A stretch of DNA of 64,000 bases from Pseudoips prasinana (GCA_951640165.1 OX621255.1:1984001-2048000), one strand, 5' to 3'. Shown: positions 51,968-62,696, counted from the stretch's first letter. The notes: a model not told the origin generated them from the letters alone. Translations and numbers: made by a program.

Positions 51968-52588
51968 AATAATAAAATAAAATAAAATAAAAAAGGTTTT
52001 TATTCACGTAGACTTTAAAAAAGCGCTTGTAAATAGTCAGAACATGTTTGTAGTAATATAATTGTATACATTAGATATTATTTCTAGTAACATAGATATT
52101 TAGGTACATCTTGTATGAAAACATTTATAAAATTTATTTTATTACTGAAATGATATTTAGCTAGCTTGTATCAAGTTATTGTCAAGAGATTATGTTTAAT
52201 TATCTAGTTTAAGTCTAATATTTTTACTACATATTGTCAATGGTTCTGTCTATATTAAAGGTATTATTATTATGACGGACCTTGTGTTAATAACGACGGT
52301 CGCGCTTTAATGCTACCACCGGATCCAATGCGCCCCAACTGAGAAGACCCAGCGAAACAAACTCAGTGGGTTCATCTACTACCGGTTTCAACACGACCCA
52401 GTTGAGACGGTCCGGCGAAACATACTCAAGCGGGCATGAACACGGGATTTGGTCCAATTAGAGTAATTATTTAGTAGGCAAACACAATATATGCTCGATC
52501 GGTTGTCTGAATGCTTATTATTTTAGATTATATTTAGGTATACAAAAGAAAAACTTCGAAACAATAACATTATTCATTTTGAGTTTTT
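51968..52588 (-). mobile_element. LINE insertion consisting only of 3' UTR
   Basis: About 620 bp nearly identical to 45141-45770, with only a handful of substitutions seen by eye (for example atatagttg/atataattg and attacag/attactg). Same (aaaat)n tail. A severely 5'-truncated copy of the 45-kb element's family. Confidence 0.92.
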
Positions 52589-52719
52589 ATTTTTTGTTTT
52601 GTTTAAACTAAATATATATATACCGCTCGATATAACCTTGTCTTCAAGCTCCGGGAGGGTCCCAGAGACCTGTAATACAGACCTGTAATAAAAAAAAACA
52701 CGCATGGACTAATATATTT

Positions 52720-52835
52720 TTTTGTTACTTTCATACTGTTTCAACTATGTTTATGTACCTACTGCATTGTGAGCTTGGCAAGTACAAGTGTATGATAATA
52801 CCCAAGTGCTGAATCAATTTCATTATTTCATTTAC
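52720..52835 (+). repeat. LINE 3' tail
   Basis: 'cattgtgagcttggcaagta' and 'aatacccaagtgctgaatc' end in (attt)c repeats, as at 57500-57585. Confidence 0.65.
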
Positions 52836-52899
52836 TAATGTTTCTACCAATTTGATTATTTTTCTATAAATAAATTATATAAAATGTATATAGCTGATT

Positions 52900-53345
52900 T
52901 TGTATTTGACAAATTTCAAATCGCTCTCCTCTATACCTAGTAACGATTATACAGAAGTAACTTTATTCTGCGGATAGGACGATTATATCTACTTTATTCA
53001 TCCTGGCGCGATATAGAAAACTATTTTATAAAATGTCATGGTTTATAAATCTTACAATAATTTAGGTGGGTACTCAAACCCACGGTGTCAATATTTGATT
53101 ACTTTATGGCGTAATGGTGAGACTAACGCCACGTTACAGACAGCAGCGGAACTAAAATTGCGAGTAGTGTTAGTTCCTCTGCAATCTGTAACATGGCGGC
53201 CAATACGCCCAACCAGATTGTATATAGAACCTAGATCGAAACACTACCAACAGATGGCATTATATCAATATTCTAAATTAACCATATCAAGACAGATATT
53301 TCAGGTTATTCATTTCAAGAACATTGACTTGTTTTAATTTTTTAT
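52900..53345. other. Unassigned
   Basis: An open frame of about 99 codons at 53038-53337 has no domain, signal peptide or splice support; I do not call it a gene. Confidence 0.35.
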
Positions 53346-53364
53346 AATTAATCTTGATGTTCTA

Positions 53365-53560
53365 GTCTTGATTAACGTGATTGGTTGGTGGTATCATGAT
53401 TGCTAAGCCTGAGGTAGTGGGTTCGATCCTGACACAGGATAAATCTTTGTGTGGTGTGCTATTTAGAAATATGTATGTTTATCAGTTGTCCGGTTTCACA
53501 GTAGAACCTCAGTCTATATTGACATCAGATGGCTGTGAAGCATCTTTATAATCAGTATCG
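53365..53560 (+). repeat. Decayed tRNA-derived SINE (Sn3-like)
   Basis: B-box-like 'gtagtgggttcgatcctgac' then 'acaggataaatctttgtgtg' and 'gacatcagatggctgtg'. Confidence 0.6.
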
Positions 53561-53739
53561 AAAATAAAAAAAGTTAAATATAACTGAATACAAAAATGGA
53601 AGAGGTTATTAATTCAATCGTAGGTTCTTTTTTACGTGATTTCTTTGTTCGATAGGGAATGCTTCCTGTATGTAAATATACTTACTGTGCCCTCTGAATA
53701 TATATATCAGAAAACGATCTCAATAACATGTGTCTATAT

Positions 53740-54010
53740 TGGGCTTACGCTGAAGCGGAGATGTAGTGGTTGGACCGCGCGTAGGTATCCATTAGACCTT
53801 CACTCTGGCTTTGCTAAATCCATGTTTAATACGTATCTGAAAGCAAGAGAAGAGAAATCCACAACTTTGCCATACAAATGACATAGTGTAACGATAGGTT
53901 CGGCAAAATGGAATGTCAACGGCTAAGCGCTCGAGACTCCCCTGTAGCCTTTTGGTCCGATAAGGGAGGTGGGTGGATAAGATTATGGTTCTTTTCAAAT
54001 CCAATTTCTC
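53740..54010 (-). pseudogene. LINE ORF2 C-terminal scrap
   Basis: The minus strand encodes 'LPYRTKRLQGSLERLAVDIP' followed by 'FCRTYRYTMSFVWQSC', which parallels 38100-37990 of the LINE at 37840-39069. Confidence 0.6.
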
Positions 54011-54171
54011 TGTGTTATAACCTGAACATCAGATTGCTGACTAAGCATCTCCCTTAATCAGCAATCTGATGTTGATCCTCAAGTTTTCCAGTTTTAGGTC
54101 TAGAAACTAGAAAGATCGGATACTTAAATCTCTCTGTGATAGTGCTATATACTGCATACGCATAGATCCAG

Positions 54172-54408
54172 GGGCTCTACCGGCTAAGTCGACGAACATC
54201 GATTTCTTAAATGGCGTTCCAATAAATAAAGGTTAAAAATAACTTAATCAATCGTTTAATCGGCTTCAACGTTGACAATCGATTCGATCATTTATGACGT
54301 CACATGTGCTCATGGAAGCCGATTCAACGATTGATTGTCATTTTTAACCTTTATTTATTTGAACGCCATTCACGAAAACGATGTTCGGCGACTTAGCCGG
54401 TAGAGCCC
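54172..54408. repeat. MITE-B copy 2, CAG flanks
   Basis: 237 bp; terminal GGGCTCTACC / GGTAGAGCCC perfect, CAG at 54169-54171 and 54409-54411. Confidence 0.82.
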
Positions 54409-54599
54409 CAGGGTGTCAGCTAGTCTTTAATGTGCAGCAAGAACAAAATTGCGAACACCGGCAAATAATGGCTTTAAGTTCTGACGCGATGACTACACGA
54501 ATAGCCCGCCCTCTCCGGAAAGACACACAAACCAGTAGGCAGTCCATAAGAGGGAGAGAGAGAGTTTTTGAGATGTGGAGCGAAATTGATAACGATTCA

Positions 54600-54965
54600 C
54601 CGTGCTCTGAAGGTGATAGCTTCACCTTCAGAGGAATTGTTCGGGCTTATACCTGACCCCATATTCCGCCACAGACCGCTGATTCTCGCCAAAAATGGAA
54701 ATTTCATCCTGATCACATGGATGAATGGTCATTTACCACCGTGCGTTTCACAAGAGACTTTTTGCCCCGCACTACCACCCTTTGGAATCAATTAGCTGCG
54801 GAGGTATTTCCGATCCGATATAACATGACAACCTTCAAGAAGCGAGCCTATTCTTTTCTTAAAGGCCGGCAACGCACTTGCAGCTCCTCGGTTGTTGCGA
54901 ATGTCTATGGGCGGTGGTAATCACTTACCATCAGGTGACAGACTTCCTCGTTTGTCATCCTACAT
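54600..54965 (+). pseudogene. LINE ORF2 C-terminal fragment
   Basis: '[12 protein letters not shown]', then '[20 protein letters not shown]' and '[20 protein letters not shown]'. Frame broken between the two blocks. Confidence 0.8.
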
Positions 54966-55119
54966 TATAAATAAAATTAGATATGAGTGACTAAAAGATC
55001 TCCAGTTGATCGGTCTAGAGTAAAGTTGAAGTGGGAATGATCCTAACCCAGGAGCCGGAAAGGAACCACGAGCTAAGTAACAGGCTTTACGTTTAGTGAC
55101 ACCAACACCAGATCAATGA

Positions 55120-55360
55120 ATGTTCGTCTACCACCATGCGTTTCACAAGAAACTTATTACCGCATACTACCACTCCATGGAAACAATTCGCTGCGGAGGT
55201 ATTTCCGATCCGGTATAACATGGCAACCTTAAAGAAGCGCGCCTATCCCTTTCTTAAAGGCCGGCAACGCCAATTGCCGGCCTTTAAGAAAGGGATACCG
55301 GATCGGAAATACCTCCGCAGCTAATTGTTTCCATGGAGTGGTAGTATGCGGTAATAAGTT
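55120..55360 (+). pseudogene. LINE ORF2 fragment carrying an inverted duplication
   Basis: 55136-55267 encodes 'MRFTRNLLPHTTTPWKQF' and '[19 protein letters not shown]'. 55270-55360 is the complement of 55151-55267 lacking a 30-bp piece. Confidence 0.8.
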
Positions 55361-55364
55361 ATTA

Positions 55365-56320
55365 TCCGAGAAGCCAAAGACGAAGCTTAAAAGCTCACAA
55401 GTGATTTCAATGGCTTTGGTTTCTGATCAGCTTTAAAGTGGACAAGTGACCCAGTTATTTGAATAGCTTTTCTTTAACCAACCTGAAAGCTGGTAAAGCA
55501 GCGGCTTGAAAGTTGTCAATTGATCCAGATATTCAATAGTTTTTTGGCCAGATTGAAACCTCGCTAGGTAGTGAGCCAAGCATGAAAGCGGACGAATGTT
55601 CTAGTGAAATGGATATTTTTGTTTTGACTGCCTAAATTCAGCTATTAATAATATTATATAATAAAGCTATTCAATCACCGTTTCACTTGTTTAAAAGAAC
55701 AAAGCATTGAAACTTCGAAAACCGCATATAAAAAATAATAAACACAAATTATTTTATTTTTTTAACATAATTTATTATACATTTCGTTCATTACTTTAGT
55801 ATTTAATTTTAATCCCATTTTGACTTATAATACATAATACATTTAGATTTGCACACAATATAGTATATTTTTCTATGAATAACGCATTATCTGACATACA
55901 AATATTTCATAATATTAATACGGATGTTACTACATTCATAGAAGTATTTCATATATAATATTTTTTTTATGTGCTGTACAAAACTCCAAACTTGGCAATA
56001 TTAGTAAAATATACTAAACTTATGATTTCTGTACATTTCACACAAAATATTTCTTTATTATTCATTTCTGCACAAGAGATCCTAGTGTGATTTATGATTA
56101 ATAATACTTTTTTTTAGTTTAAATCGCCGTAGTTTTGGGGTCTCCGTAGATACTGAAAAAAGTATTGTCTCTATTTATAAAAAAAATGTTTTTAATACAA
56201 AACTCAGTCTTCTAAACCAACTCAGAAGTATTAAATAATTTCGTTTTTTCACTAAATTATAACATTTGAAGAAAGACTAAGTGATAGCAAGAATATAGAA
56301 CAATAATAATTACTTTGAAA
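55365..56320. other. Unassigned AT-rich DNA
   Basis: No exon or repeat family recognised. Confidence 0.4.
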
Positions 56321-56324
56321 CAAC

Positions 56325-56545
56325 TACCACACTGCCACCTAGGTGGAAAACTAGAGCACTATGGCAACGAGACTGATAAACATACTTCTAAATACATACA
56401 TATAATATTATAGATAAATTACACCCAGATATAGAACAAATAATCATGGTCATCACAAAAATATTTTTCATGGGTGGGAATCGAACCCACGATCTTTGAC
56501 TTAGCATTCGGGGCACTAGCCACTAGACCAACAGGCCAGTCAATA
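56325..56545 (-). repeat. tRNA-derived SINE with well-kept head
   Basis: Minus strand: 'gcctgttggtctagtggcta' (A box) and 'gatcgtgggttcgattccca' (B box), body with 'ctgggtgtaatttatctata'. It lacks a convincing tRNA acceptor stem, so I call it a SINE. Confidence 0.7.
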
Positions 56546-56560
56546 TTAAAGATTACGCAC

Positions 56561-57618
56561 ACCACGTTTTTTAAGCGCGCTGTCGACGCGCGTTTCCAAA
56601 ACGCGCGGCACCGGCGCGTCTGTATCGATAAACACGCGATGCTAACGCGCGTTTGTAGCGATACAGCATCGCTTCTTTTTTTTTAACGTGACGCGTGCAG
56701 TTAGCCTCACCGCTTTTACTGCTTCACCGGACAGTAGGGGTGAGCGTGGGCTCTAACCGCCTAGCAAAATATAAACTACAAACTAAGTACCCGCGCCGGA
56801 GGGCACCCCCTGTGGGGTTCGAACCTCGGCTCTGGGCGGATACTGGCGGGGAGAGGGCGAGAGATCGTGGTTTTTAGGGATGTTTTGTGCAATTGTCGCT
56901 CTACGTTAATACGCGACGCGGGCCTCGCTTCCGGTTTAGGTCCGGAGCGGGCATTTCATCGGATCGAAGATCGACGCACGGCGCGCTTTTATTCTACGGA
57001 GCAGTTTGTTGTCGTTTGTATCGATACAAATGCGCGACACCGGCGCGTCTGTACCGATACACACGCGCGTTGGCATCGCGTCTGTATCCACCTAGGAAGC
57101 TAGAGAAAGCCGCAGGCTAGCTAGGGTAGGATCCTCAGCGGCGAGGATCGCGTTGTCCCCTTAACACGTGATCGGTAATCCCGTGCAAGTGATCTGACCC
57201 TCATTTCGAATTCCATCTTTTTACTTCAGCGGCCGCCTGAGATGTGGCCCGAACCCCATAAGGGTGCCTTCAGGTATTAGTCGCTTAAATTAAGCTACTG
57301 ATTGAGAGCCTTTGGCGCTAGCCAACTGCTCGTTGTTTTCAATTCTTTAATTTGATATACTATTGCTAAATATAACAATAATAGCTTAGTAACATGCTAT
57401 TTATTATTTATTTAAGAATATTAAAAATATATGTGACGAAACAGACCGCACGGACGGACTAATTCAAAATATTTGGTTACTTAATTACTGTTTTTAAACT
57501 GTGTTTATGTAATACATTGTGAGCTTGACAAGTACAAGTGTATGTAAAATACCCAAGTGCTGAATAAATTTCATTATCCCTACCCACGCGCGTCGACGGC
57601 GCGCTTAAAAACCGTGGT
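56561..57618. mobile_element. CpG-rich TIR element with a LINE tail inside
   Basis: Left 'ccacgttttttaagcgcgc' + 'tgtcgacgcgcg' pairs with right 'cgcgcgtcgacggcgcgctt' + 'aaaaaccgtgg', about 32 bp. The interior repeats 'ccggcgcgtctgta' twice (near 56612 and 57043). 57275-57590 is a later LINE-derived insertion. Confidence 0.65.
57275..57590 (+). repeat. LINE 3' UTR copy nested in the CpG-rich element
   Basis: Joins the 51260-51450 block to the 52720-52830 tail block, showing that both belong to one LINE 3' UTR. Confidence 0.7.
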
Positions 57619-57708
57619 ATGCATAGGCCCTTATTCGTATACTTAACGAGATTTTCTCATAAACCCATTTTAATTAACTAAAAACTATGTAAGTATAGTA
57701 ACAAATCT

Positions 57709-57863
57709 CTAATCTATGTCAAGTTTCTTGAAGCTGCCTTGTAAACCGAATTCTTTTTCGGCTTTTGAAGGTTTGCCGGCAGGCCGGAGAGCCTCGTTCA
57801 CTCTCTTCTTGTTCTCTTCACGTATGAAAGTGGAGTTCACTTGCAAACGTTCAAATAACTCAT
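57709..57863 (-). CDS. CRAL-TRIO gene terminal exon
   Basis: Acceptor 'catttttcag'; encodes 'ELFERLQVNSTFIREENKKR' onward and stop TAG at 57711-57709. Confidence 0.88.
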
Positions 57864-60800
57864 CTGAAAAATGTTAGGACAATAATTAATGATCGTATAA
57901 TAGCAGGAAATATATATGCACGTGTGGCGCAGCGGCTAAGACAGTCGCCTTGCCTCTTCATGTCACGGGTCCATAAATGGGTGTTCTGAGTCTGGATGTA
58001 ATTTGTATCCGTCTACTATATGTTTGTAAAGTACCCCGTGACACAGGGATTAGCTTCAATTGTGTGGGCGTGGTCTTTAAAAATTAAAAAATTTTAAATG
58101 ACGTACTGCTCTGAGTCTAGTTCCAAAATAACCTAATCTAACCGTTAGAAAATTCCGACTCCAACTATAGTTACATCATTTTTAAGTATACATATACCTG
58201 GACCGATATTAATCAAACATAGCTAAGAACCACTGAAAGGAAACTGGCTTTTAAAGGAAAAAAACCGCATCGAAATCACACACACAGACAGACATCGACG
58301 TCAAATTAATAATAACACCTCACTCTTTCCGTCGGGGGTTAAAAATAATTTACAAACGTATCTCACTGGCAGTACAAAATACAATTAGAATTAGAATTGT
58401 TAATTACTGCCAAAATTTTATGCGGGGAAGGCTGCTGTTAATAGTTAGGCCGCATTGTTTTTCGGCAGGACAGGTCCGGCCGTGAAACATTGTGACAGTC
58501 AGACCAGGGTGTGACTGTCTTGTACACATCGAAAACCACAGAGAACGAATACCTAATGTATTCGTTCTCTGTGGTTTTCGATGTGTGGCGTATGCCTTGT
58601 ATAGTTGGCTAGTCTCCGCTAAGATTAACACCCATAACCGAAATTAAGTCAGGGTGACTATTTATAGTATTAGTCGTATTGCTGTGTAGTGACGGCAAGA
58701 ATATTATCACCCCATCTCATCCCCTGGGGGGCGTGGAAATCGACCGAGGGAATACCTACCAGAGAACGGGCAGTTTTTCTGTGAACTATGTCGATCAAAT
58801 TGCGATCGTCAACCCATCCGCCAAACATGGCGATTATGGCATATTCCCCATTCTTTGGGGAGGCTCTTATCCAGTTGTGGACGTACTTTGGCTGACATGA
58901 TGATAATAATGACTATTTATAGTATTAAAAGCCATACCTTTTATAGTATTGTGGTCTTTATACTGTCCTCCTTCTTCTTTAGGGAAGGCGGCTTTAGGAA
59001 CGGTTTTGTACATAGTTTCCGATCCAATCTGGTGGATGTTCAACATGTCAATGAGCTCCTTCTTGAGGAACGGCTTCAATAATAGTATCAGCTTGTCTAG
59101 GAAACTTGCTGCATTCAAAAAATGAATTGCTTTTAGCTTTGTAAGCATACATTCCTGGAATCATAAAAATGTCTCGTTTTTTATACAACTTAGTTGATAA
59201 ACAAGCGTTCGGTCCACTTGATGGTAGGTGGTCACCGTAGCCTATGAACGTTTGCAACTCGAGGGGCATCATTAACGCGTCGCCAACGTTTAAGAAACCT
59301 TACAAGTCCTTTTTTAAAGGGCCCCATGCTGTAGTCTCTTGGGAAAACCGTAACAGGGAGTTCATTCCACAACCTAAACGTACGTGGGAGAAAGTTTCGC
59401 TGGAAACGAACTGTACGAGATAGTAAAGGTTCGAGGATGTGAGGATGAACACCCTGTCAGTGGTGAGAGGTTTGAGGGTCCTTCCGGTGAGGGTCGATCA
59501 GACGTTTCACAATATAGGTCATTGTGTATTGGTAATATGCTAGATATAGATCAAATGATCAAACCTCTCACTACACCAATATGGTTAAATTCGCGGATGC
59601 GCATACTGACGATTATTTAGCGATCATGCGCATCTTCCTCTAATCGTGGCTGTTTATTGTTTTCTTGTGTTGTTATTTTTGTACCTATGTGTGTCTAAGT
59701 GTTACGTACTAACATATTTATTTAATTTTTTAACATGTTATGGCCCGTCGATGCCTGAAATAAACGATTTTTATTTTATTTTTATATTTGTTTATTATTA
59801 TTATAGGGAAAGATCCCCAGAGAGGAGGAATAAACGGCTAGTTTTTTTGGGTCAAAGATCAGAGATCAGCTTTGCTATACACCATGCCAATGCGGCCAGC
59901 CCTCTGGGCACTTTACCTCTCAACGATGTGGAGGGTTTTTTCGACGCCCTATAGCTTAATTATAGTAGTCGTTAATTTCGTCCTTTTCTTTTTCTTTTAA
60001 ATGATAGATAAAAACTATTAATGAATATTTTAATAAATAAATAAATATTACCATTATTTGTTTTATGCATTATAAAGGAGTATTCAACAAGAACTTTGTT
60101 TTGTAAATCAAAATAAAACTTTTGATTTTATTATACTAAATAAGCAAGGTCGGGCAATTATGAATGCAATTATAAAAGACTGCTGGATAATTTCAGAGTA
60201 TTGCAGCCTTAAAAGTCGAAATTCGTGAAGTGATTAACTAAATATACCCACAATTTTGGCAAAAAAGATAAAAAACTTTCATGAAAGAATCGACTTTTGT
60301 AACCGCGGCCGTAGTGGATATTTGAAAGGTATAGTTTTTCTTTCATAATTGTCATACCTTACTTTTTTAATATAATATAAATTTAATCGAGAACTACAAC
60401 CCAGAAGGCTGGCATTATTGCCACGTTGAATGGCAATGCTAATTCTTTGACCTAAGTATTAGCCAGCCCTTTCATCACGTGAAGCATCGACCAGACGTTT
60501 TGAAACATCACGAAAAAGTGTTAAAGCGCTTGGACCCCACGGCCCGAGCGTTTCAACCCCAAATGACTTAAACATATAGTTGCCTATATATAAGTTTAAT
60601 ATATTTACGCCGTTTGGCGGTCTCCGATAAAGCAGCAGCAGCGCCGGCGAGTCCACTAGTGTTAGGTAGATATGAAGGTGCCAAAATACAAAACAAAGGA
60701 AACGCGCTTGGCCACAGTTTAAAATCAGCGCTACAGTCATCTGTGGCAGAATGCTGAACTGTGGCCTTTTAGTCACAAAGGTGCTTAGTATGGGTACCAC

Positions 60801-61621
60801 ATCGAATAGGTGCGTAAAATTATGGATAATACTAACCTGACGGTCACCGTAGCCTAGTTGGTAGAGCTCCTGCCTACGAAGCTGGTGGCCCTGGGTTCGA
60901 ATCCCGGTAAGTGCAAATATTTGTGTGATGAGCACGAATATTTGTTTCTGAGTCATGGATGTTATCTATGTATATAAGTATTTATCTATCTATATAAGTA
61001 TGTATATCGTCGCCTAGTACCCATAGTATAAGCTTTGGTTAGTTTGGGGCTAGGATGATTTGTGTGACATTGTCCCTAGATATTATTAATAGAAAAATGT
61101 AATAATTGTTATTTATAAGTATCAAATTTCTTATGTATTCTTTTGTGTGTTGTACACCTATTGTTTAATTTATACTAATGTACCTTGTGTCTAATAAATA
61201 TATATTTTTTCTTTCTGCTTTCCTTCTTTTTTTTTGTATTAGTTTTTTTTTGGTGAGGCGGGGGGAATGCTTATTTAGCCAACCGCAAAAAGTGTGTGCG
61301 GGTGGGTATGTCGGACTCGCACCGACGAAACCTAACCTGCCGTCGACTGCTTCTGGCGCCTGGTGGGGGAAGCCCCGGGTACGCTGGTCCGGTGCTCTCC
61401 TTCTGCGCAATGTCCCAGATGGTCGGGAAACTTACCTTGGGAGGGCTCTGGATTGCCCTCCTCTATTGCCGACTTGTAATAGAACCTACCTTTGATTTGA
61501 TTAATATTGTAACGTCAAAATACTAACTTGTAAAAAGTAAATGATCTTCTTCACAACGTTGAGGTCCAATCTTGTGACATGGGTCCACGAGGACAGGTCC
61601 ATGTCTAGAATAATCTCGAAT
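57709..61621 (-). CDS. CRAL-TRIO domain protein, 3' part of gene (partial)
   Basis: Cytosolic lipid-carrier family (alpha-tocopherol-transfer-protein-like/clavesin-like in insects) that binds small hydrophobic ligands such as retinoids or tocopherol. Three exons join in frame on the minus strand: 61528-61621, 58938-59154 and 57709-57863. The first gives 'FEIILDMDLSSWTHVTRLD' and 'VVKKIIYFLQ'; the second 'KAIHFLNAASFLDKLILLL' and, near its end, 'VPKAAFPKEEGG', matching the domain's lipid-gate helix region and the closing P-x-E-x-G-G. The third gives the C-terminal tail, ending 'EFGLQGSFKKLDID', typical of insect members. Intron phases are 0 and 1. The CRAL-TRIO N-terminal helices and the first half of the sandwich domain are upstream and not found up to 64000. 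The ligand cannot be told from this part. Confidence 0.9.
57915..58075 (+). repeat. tRNA-derived SINE in CRAL-TRIO intron
   Basis: 'gtgtggcgcagcggctaaga' (A box), 'atgtcacgggtccataaat' (decayed B box), then 'ctgagtctggatgtaattt'. The same head, reversed and better kept, is at 61915-62005. Confidence 0.6.
58404..58640. repeat. Palindrome within SINE-like debris
   Basis: 58525-58586 is a nearly perfect palindrome ('cgaaaaccacagagaacga' / 'tcgttctctgtggttttcg'). Confidence 0.6.
58680..58910 (+). repeat. RTE-like LINE 3' end, uninterrupted
   Basis: 'ccagagaacgggcagttttt', 'atggcgattatggcatattc', 'ttggggaggctcttatccag'; a useful reference for the split copy at 42890-43390. Confidence 0.7.
58938..59154 (-). 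CDS. CRAL-TRIO gene internal exon
   Basis: Acceptor 'tatgattccag', donor 'aaaag|gtatgg'. Encodes 'ECMLTKLKAIHFLNAASFLD' through 'PKEEGGQYKDHNTIK'. Phase 0 in, phase 1 out. Confidence 0.9.
59215..59600 (-). pseudogene. LINE ORF2 C-terminal fragment in intron
   Basis: The minus strand encodes 'RTVRFQRNFLPRTFRLWNEL' then 'PVTVFPRDYSMGPFKKGLVR', the conserved closing region of Jockey/CR1-type ORF2, and a 3' part with 'accatcaagtggacc'. Confidence 0.65.
59815..59955 (+). pseudogene. LINE-type ORF fragment, forward copy
   Basis: Encodes 'FLGQRSEISFAIHHANAASP' and 'LGTLPLNDVEGFFDAL', matching the same domain as the reversed copy at 60390-60570. Confidence 0.5.
60390..60570 (-). pseudogene. LINE-type ORF fragment, reversed copy
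   Basis: The minus strand encodes 'SFGVETLGPWGPSALTLFRD' and 'VSKRLVDASRDERAG', a TAA, then 'YLGQRISIAIQRGNNASLLG'. The pattern 'GQRISxAIQRGNxAS' is one I associate with the C-terminal end of some non-LTR element proteins. Confidence 0.5.
60841..61090 (+). repeat. SINE family Sn2 copy
   Basis: Complete, in the CRAL-TRIO intron; head 'caccgtagcctagttggtag' and end 'attgtccctagatattatta'. Confidence 0.9.
61236..61500. other. GC-rich block, unassigned
   Basis: Richer in G+C than its surroundings; frames on both strands lack support. Possibly a mobile-element fragment. Confidence 0.3.
61528..61621 (-). CDS. CRAL-TRIO gene exon, first one visible
   Basis: Acceptor 'ttattctacag', donor 'caa|gttagta'. 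Encodes 'FEIILDMDLSSWTHVTRLDL' and 'NVVKKIIYFLQ' after one carried-over base. Confidence 0.88.
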
Positions 61622-61639
61622 CTGTAGAATAATTTTATA

Positions 61640-61850
61640 TTATAATTAAAAATTGACGTGAGGAGCTTAAATAGTGAAAACTAGTAATGTCATTAATTTT
61701 ATTGTGGTTCGAGACGGCACGCGAGCCCGGGCGGATCGCAGTCGCCCTGTAGATGATCTGTTGAGGAAGTGGAAACTGTTGGATGAATCAAACATAAAAT
61801 TATTTTTTTAAGACGACGCCCGTACTAGGTAATCTAATTCCTGTGCAGCG
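61640..61850. other. Unassigned
   Basis: A GC-richer patch at 61710-61760, no clear exon. Confidence 0.3.
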
Positions 61851-61854
61851 GAAT

Positions 61855-62005
61855 ACTTTACAAACATATAATAAACGGACACAAATTACATCCAGACTCA
61901 GAACAACTAGTCATGGGTCACACAAATAGTTGTCCGGCGCGGGACTCGAACCCGCGACACGACGCGGCGAGGCGACTGTCTTAGCCGCTGCGCCACACGT
62001 ACAGT
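61855..62005 (-). repeat. tRNA-derived SINE head, reversed
   Basis: 'ggcgcgggactcgaacccgc' (B box complement), 'gactgtcttagccgctgcgc' (A box complement). Confidence 0.65.
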
Positions 62006-62074
62006 GAGAATTTCCCGTTCACTAAACAATTTTGTAATAAGCCAGTAGGAGGCGCTCATAGCTAGTTACTCTCA

Positions 62075-62305
62075 CCGGTCCGTAAGCGATCGGCGAGGTT
62101 AAGTAACTAAGCTCGCGGTCAGTCCATAGACGGGTGACCGCCAAAGTGGTTTAATTTCTGAGCGTCTCCGTGCTTCGGAGGGCACGTTAAGCTGTCGGTC
62201 CCGGTTGTAGTCATTAGACAACGGTCGTAAAGCCATGCCCAGGCTTACTGGACTGCTTGAACCACTCTGACACTAGGGTTACCACTACCCATACGATAAG
62301 CAAGC
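62075..62305 (+). repeat. 5S-rRNA-derived SINE, best copy
   Basis: Head 'ctctcaccggtccgtaagcg' + 'atcggcgaggttaagtaact' + 'cgcggtcagtccatagacgg' + 'gtgaccgcc' follows the order of 5S rRNA's internal promoter (GTTAAG box, CGGTTAGTAC-type box, GGGTGACCGCC box). The body ends 'cacccatacgataagca'-type sequence. Confidence 0.75.
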
Positions 62306-62696
62306 AAAAAATTTTGATGTGAAACATCTATAGCCGCACGTAAAAAAGATTTCTGGGGGAGCGACGCGTCGCCACGTTTTTTTTTTTTTTTGATGTGAAA
62401 CAAAACAATCGACAGTGCGATTATTAATCGTAATATTTTATTTTATCATATTATATCATTATGACAAAAGAACATATTTTGATATGAACTAAATATAGTT
62501 CATGTCAAAATATGTTCTTTTCTGCATATTAATTTTAAAAAATAATGTCGATGTTTCACATCTGCCTGGCGTCCCGTGACGGCTCAATTTTTTTATAATT
62601 ATTAGGTATATAGTGTGTGGTGACGGTGGCGAATATTAGAATATCATCACCCCATCTCATCCCGTAGGGGGGGGGGGGGTAGAAGTCCGAAGGTCA

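Noticed and set aside
53038..53337. Open frame of 99 codons, forward strand.
   Set aside because: No signal peptide, domain, splice or codon-use support in repeat-rich DNA.
56465..56540. Possible tRNA gene on the minus strand with good A and B boxes.
   Set aside because: No convincing acceptor stem or anticodon arm, and the sequence continues into SINE body; treated as a SINE head.
60459..60956. Open frame of 165 codons, reverse strand.
   Set aside because: It runs through the reversed Sn2 SINE head at 60841 and into a LINE fragment; not a host gene.
61915..62005. Possible tRNA gene.
   Set aside because: Same reasoning: the head is followed by SINE body and recurs at 57915 in decayed form.
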